Below are positions 60,544 through 64,000 of a stretch of DNA of 64,000 nt, one piece after another. This DNA comes from Acidimicrobiales bacterium (GTDB lineage: Bacteria; Actinomycetota; Acidimicrobiia; Acidimicrobiales; Acidimicrobilacustridaceae), in assembly GCA_030830565.1 (NCBI GenBank), contig JAURMR010000028.1:101284-165283 (forward strand). The letters run 5' to 3'. The notes beneath the pieces were generated by a model. The model was not told where the DNA came from. It worked only from the letters and a program-made list of their open reading frames with translations, and did no database searches. The translations under genes and the position numbers were made by a program. Each line of letters starts with the position of its first letter. Position 1 is the stretch's first letter.

Positions 60544-61785
60544 TCAGGCTGTGACCTTGGGCTCTTTGGGAAGGCCCAGGACGCGTTCGCCCACGATGTT
60601 GCGCTGGATCTGAGAGGTTCCACCCCAAATCGTTTCAGAGCGGCTGAAGAAGAACGACGACTGCAGCGCATTTGCCGGATAGACCGGATTAACCGGACGA
60701 CGGCCGTAGCCGGGAACTGATTCTTCGGTACCGGCATCGCCGAGCAGCAACTGAGCTTCGGGACCCAGAACATCCATGGCCAGCGCCATGACCTGCTGGT
60801 GATATTCACTCCAGAAGATCTTGTTCGTTGCGCCGAGTGCAGCAACACCAAAGTCTTTCCGGTCCTGGACAACTGCTGTAAGCGAACGAAGTCCGTTGAT
60901 TCGCATGATCTGCACCTTTGACCACGCAAGCGCAATGCGCTGACGGATCAGTGGATCGTTAATCGCGCCGTTCGACTTGGCCACAGCGATGATGTGGTTG
61001 AGTTCAGTTTCGAAGCGGCGGTAACCCGTAGTTGCCGATGTGCCTCGTTCGAACCCCAGCGTTGTCATTGCAACGGCCCAACCGTTGTTGAGGCCACCAA
61101 CAACATTTTCTTTTGAACATCGTGCGTCAGTGAAGAACACCTCAGCGAATTCTGCAGAGCCGTCGATCTGCTTGATAGGTCGAACTTCAACACCGGGCTG
61201 ATCCATCGGGCACAGCAAGTACGAAATGCCCTTGTGCTTCGGCGCGTCAGGATCGGTCCGGCAAAGCACGAAAACGTAATCAGCAATGAAACCCTGCGTT
61301 GTCCAGATCTTCTGACCATTGATGACCCATTCATCGCCATCAAGAACGGCTTTCGTGCCGAGGTTGGCGAGATCTGAACCAGCATCAGGTTCGCTAAAGC
61401 CCTGACACCAAGCGATGGTGCCGGAAAGAATCTTGGGAAGAAATTCTTTCTTCTGATCTTCCGTGCCCCACTGCAGGATCGTCGGGCCCACAAGGGTGTC
61501 GCCAAAGAAGTCGGCGCGCATAGGAGCACCCGCGTTCGCAAATTCCTCTGCAACGACAACGGCCTTCATCGTGGAGAGTCCCTTGCCTCCGTATTCGGCA
61601 GGCCACGACGCGCAGATCCAACCGCCGCCGTAGAGCTTCGAGGTCCATTCCTCGAGGAAGAGCGCACGTTCATCGGTGCTCATCTCGAACCCTGGTTCGA
61701 ACCATCCCTTGGGGAGATTCTCTTCAAGCCATCCGCGCACTTCGCTGCGGTAGGCCTCGGCATCTTCCGGATAGTTCAAGTCCAT
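60544..61785 (-). CDS. Acyl-CoA dehydrogenase
   Basis: 413 residues, full-length. Motifs WPAEYGGKGLS, WCQGFSEPDAGSDLANLGTKA, NGQKIWTTQGF, and ETIWGGTSQIQRNIVGERVLGLP at the end. It resembles the large-subunit type at 22458 but has Gly-Gly-Thr-Ser. No small partner adjacent. 53 bases before LCP; probably its own unit. Divergent from the FrhB-like gene. Confidence 0.92.
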   Translation of the reverse strand: MDLNYPEDAEAYRSEVRGWLEENLPKGWFEPGFEMSTDERALFLEEWTSKLYGGGWICASWPAEYGGKGLSTMKAVVVAEEFANAGAPMRADFFGDTLVGPTILQWGTEDQKKEFLPKILSGTIAWCQGFSEPDAGSDLANLGTKAVLDGDEWVINGQKIWTTQGFIADYVFVLCRTDPDAPKHKGISYLLCPMDQPGVEVRPIKQIDGSAEFAEVFFTDARCSKENVVGGLNNGWAVAMTTLGFERGTSATTGYRRFETELNHIIAVAKSNGAINDPLIRQRIALAWSKVQIMRINGLRSLTAVVQDRKDFGVAALGATNKIFWSEYHQQVMALAMDVLGPEAQLLLGDAGTEESVPGYGRRPVNPVYPANALQSSFFFSRSETIWGGTSQIQRNIVGERVLGLPKEPKVTA

Positions 61786-61874
61786 GAGCGACAGTCTTCC
61801 GATGCGAGCCTGAGTCGTCCAATCGTTTCGCAGAAAGGCAGCGAACCCGTTCCAGAGGGGTAGATTCGGCCCCT

Positions 61875-63047
61875 ATGACCACCACTGAGACCTCACCCAA
61901 AGCCGAACGCTGGTCCTTCCAGTGGAAGGAACTCTTCAGCGAGGTCATCACCTCTGGTCTGTGCACTGGTTGTGCCGGTTGCGTGATCTCGTGCCCCCAC
62001 GACGTCATTGGGTACAACCACGAGGCCGGTGGCTACAAGCCGTTCCATATTGAGGACGAACTCGGCCCGACCGATTGCGGTCACGGCCAAAAGGGTTGCA
62101 CCAGTTGCACTCGCGCATGCCCACGTTTCCGTTCCTGGGAACCACAAGCCAACGAGCACCTTTTCGACCGCGACCGAGCCGACGATGAAGTCGCCGGCAT
62201 CTACAGCGACATCCTTCTCACCCGCGCGTCGGACGACATGGTGCATCGCATGGGTCAGGACGGCGGTCTTGTTTCGGCACTTCTCATTTGGGCGCTCGAC
62301 AATGACTACATAGACGGCGCTCTCACCTCGTACCTCGAAGGCGGCGACGCAGCCACATGGAAGGCCATTCCTGGCGTTGCAACAAACCGTGAAGAAGTTC
62401 TCGCCGGCGCGGGCAGTCGCTACACCTACTCGGCAAACACACTCGCGATCGACGAAGCCAAAGAGCGTGGCCTCAAGCGCCTCGCAATGGTGGGCATGAG
62501 TTGCCAGTCATCAATCGCTCCAGTGATGTGGTCACGAAAGATCGGCAAGATTTCCAAGCCGATTGTGTTCAACATTGGCCTGCTGTGTTCAAAGACTTTT
62601 GATGATGCGATCTTCGAAGAACTCTTCGAAGCCAAGTACCGCATTCCCAAAGCTGAAATCACCAAGATGAACATCAAGGGCGTGTTCCAGCTCTGGACTC
62701 GCGATGGCGGATACCACGAGGTCAACCTCAAGGAGTGTCACGACTGGACGCGTGAAGGTTGCAACCACTGTCCTGATTTCGCAGCAGAACACGCGGACAT
62801 TTCAACCGGCGGAATCGGCAAAGACAATGACTGGACACTCACGATTGTTCGAACCGACGTCGGTCGCGAAATTATTCAGCGAATGATCGCCGATGGTTCA
62901 ATTGAGGCACGGCCGGGAGACGAAGACCCGGGCGCAATTTCGCTTATGCGCAAACTTGCCGAGAAGAGCCGTGCTCGATGGCCGCAATGGGCACAGACGG
63001 AAGTTCGCCTAGGGCTTCCCGAAAAGAAGAAGCCAGCAGCGAAGTAA
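61875..63047 (+). CDS. Coenzyme F420 hydrogenase/dehydrogenase beta-subunit family protein
   Basis: 390 residues. An N-terminal ferredoxin-like part has two Cys sets: C30, C33, C36, C40 (CTGCAGCVISCP) and C68, C75, C78, C82, enough for two [4Fe-4S] clusters. The remainder is the FrhB flavin/F420 fold with QDGGLVSALLIWAL, GMSCQSSIAPVM and NIGLLCSKTF. Members link F420H2 or other donors to iron-sulfur partners. No hydrogenase or Fpo genes are adjacent, so the partner is unknown. SD weak. Confidence 0.88.
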   Translation: MTTTETSPKAERWSFQWKELFSEVITSGLCTGCAGCVISCPHDVIGYNHEAGGYKPFHIEDELGPTDCGHGQKGCTSCTRACPRFRSWEPQANEHLFDRDRADDEVAGIYSDILLTRASDDMVHRMGQDGGLVSALLIWALDNDYIDGALTSYLEGGDAATWKAIPGVATNREEVLAGAGSRYTYSANTLAIDEAKERGLKRLAMVGMSCQSSIAPVMWSRKIGKISKPIVFNIGLLCSKTFDDAIFEELFEAKYRIPKAEITKMNIKGVFQLWTRDGGYHEVNLKECHDWTREGCNHCPDFAAEHADISTGGIGKDNDWTLTIVRTDVGREIIQRMIADGSIEARPGDEDPGAISLMRKLAEKSRARWPQWAQTEVRLGLPEKKKPAAK

Positions 63048-63059
63048 CGCTGCGGGCTG

Positions 63060-63554
63060 TCAGCCTGCTGTAGTCGTTGACGGAGCGACAGCCGTCGTCG
63101 TCGTGGTAGCGGTGTCGTCGGATCCCGATGCGCATTTACCCACGGCGTCTTTGATTTCGGAGGAAACGCCATTCCACGCCTTTTCAGGATCTGACTTCAG
63201 ATCGCTATTGAGCGTGGTGAAATCAGCGATCGACATCTTGTTGACATACACCGAATACATGCAGAGACAGTCAGACTGACTTGTTCCCTGAACATCCGAC
63301 TTGATCGTGGTCTTGGTCGCTTCAAGCGCCGAATCAAGTGTCGACGCGTTCGCGGTTTCGGTCGCGGTGATCTCGCCGGTCGAGGTGTAGAGATAGTTGG
63401 TGCAGAGTTCAACAAAGTTCTGCTGAGTGAGGGTGTTGTACTCCTTCGGCGTGTTGTCCTCATTACATCCGCCGAGGCCGATCATGAGTACGAGGGCGAG
63501 AACGCCCATCCCTGCACCTACGCGTCGTCCCAACATCGTGCTGACCATCCTCAT
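63060..63554 (-). CDS. Predicted lipoprotein
   Basis: 164 residues. Lipobox LGGC with Cys30 after a hydrophobic 15-28 segment. The mature part begins with NEDNTPKEYN, has a CLCMY stretch and ends in a Thr-rich tail (TATTTTTAVAPSTTTAG). No family recognised. Start at 63554 (ATGAGGATG) uncertain; ATG at 63548 is an equal option. Convergent with the F420-type gene. Confidence 0.75.
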   Translation of the reverse strand: MRMVSTMLGRRVGAGMGVLALVLMIGLGGCNEDNTPKEYNTLTQQNFVELCTNYLYTSTGEITATETANASTLDSALEATKTTIKSDVQGTSQSDCLCMYSVYVNKMSIADFTTLNSDLKSDPEKAWNGVSSEIKDAVGKCASGSDDTATTTTTAVAPSTTTAG

Positions 63555-63693
63555 GAACTTGATGCCGCATCGACCGGGGGGCGGCGGCAGGCGGTCGCAA
63601 CCGTAGTCGGTGCCTCTCTCTCCATCGACATCAACCACGAGTTCCTCGCCAGCCGGTCCACCTTTGGAGGCGGGTCGATAGGCTTTCTCTCCC

Positions 63694-64000
63694 ATGGCCC
63701 GTAAGCGATCTGCCCCTGCACCCACCCTTGTCCTGCTCGTCCGTCACGGTCAGACACCCACCACCGGAACCACCTTGCCCGGACGGGCACGTGGCCTCCA
63801 TTTGGCCGACAGCGGCATCGCTCAGGCCGAGGCCGCTGCAGCCCGAATTGCGAAATTGTCGAAGGTCTCCGCGATCTACGCATCGCCTCTTGAGCGCACC
63901 CGAGAAACCGCAAAGCCGATCGCGCGCGAGCGAAAGCTCAAGGTGCAGATCGACCGAGGACTCCTCGAATGCGACTTCGGTGACTGGACAGGAAAGAAGC
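63694..64000 (+). CDS. Histidine phosphatase family protein, C-terminus beyond window
   Basis: About 102 codons are visible. RHG at residues 17-19 (LLVRHGQTPT) and SPLERTRETA supply the catalytic His and Arg; FGDWTGKK ends the window. Phosphoglycerate-mutase-like fold; substrate unknown. A second member of the family at 10831 is a different protein. Start without a close Shine-Dalgarno. Confidence 0.85.
   Translation, partial: MARKRSAPAPTLVLLVRHGQTPTTGTTLPGRARGLHLADSGIAQAEAAAARIAKLSKVSAIYASPLERTRETAKPIARERKLKVQIDRGLLECDFGDWTGKK

Overview
The window reads as chromosomal backbone of an Actinomycetota bacterium, most likely class Acidimicrobiia. The evidence is mid-to-high-50s GC judged by eye, genes packed end to end with many TGATG, ATGA and GTGA overlaps, GTG starts, zinc-type L31, a polyphosphate glucokinase, an F420-type beta-subunit homologue, many acyl-CoA dehydrogenases, and an argS-lysA-hom-thrC-[kinase]-rho-rpmE-prfA-prmC order followed by wecA-atp that matches the mycobacterial order. 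The class assignment is inference; no rRNA is present. No intergenic gap exceeds 300 bases. I see no CRISPR array, insertion sequence, prophage or pseudogene.

Layout. 1-4374 (minus): rpsB-tsf-pyrH-frr-cdsA (cdsA runs off the left edge). 4571-9929 (minus): a secreted lipase-like fusion protein, then comM-dprA-xerC. 10048-11508: a cytochrome c lipoprotein, two very small genes and a histidine phosphatase. 11517-15992 (minus): gnd-galM-pgi-ppgK, a glucose-6-phosphate block. 16133-20084: a polytopic membrane protein with a phospholipase-C-like domain, then an aldehyde dehydrogenase with a strong terminator. 20120-25076: a large/small acyl-CoA dehydrogenase pair plus a degenerate ThDP-enzyme relative, divergent from an amidohydrolase across a region with a near-perfect palindrome. 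25124-27111: a small membrane protein, PPK2 and a GAP-family membrane protein.

27227-35303 (minus) is the ATP synthase operon: atpZ-like, atpI-like, a, c, two b-type subunits, delta, alpha, gamma, beta, epsilon. A composite hairpin follows the c-subunit gene. Upstream are wecA and glyA. 37984-41784 holds a thiolase-like protein, a cNMP-binding protein, menB and a DMT exporter. 41786-54508 (minus) is the argS-lysA-hom-thrC-rho-prfA block; the usual thrB position holds an ApgM-family protein that is probably the homoserine kinase. 54677-57095: murA, a YccF protein and a DUF1345-like protein, then tRNA-Arg(CCG). 57318-64000: acyl-CoA synthetase, LCP-family protein, another acyl-CoA dehydrogenase, the FrhB-family iron-sulfur protein, a lipoprotein and a histidine phosphatase cut by the right edge.

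Together the genes cover translation and mRNA termination, aspartate-family amino acid synthesis, ATP synthesis, envelope precursors (cdsA, wecA, murA, LCP), polyphosphate-linked sugar metabolism (PpgK, PPK2) and acyl-CoA or ring catabolism. The least-explained pieces are the M23-lipase fusion, the PLC-like membrane protein, the degenerate ThDP protein, the conserved-context protein beside prfA, and the structured intergenic regions of the atp, rho and acyl-CoA dehydrogenase loci.
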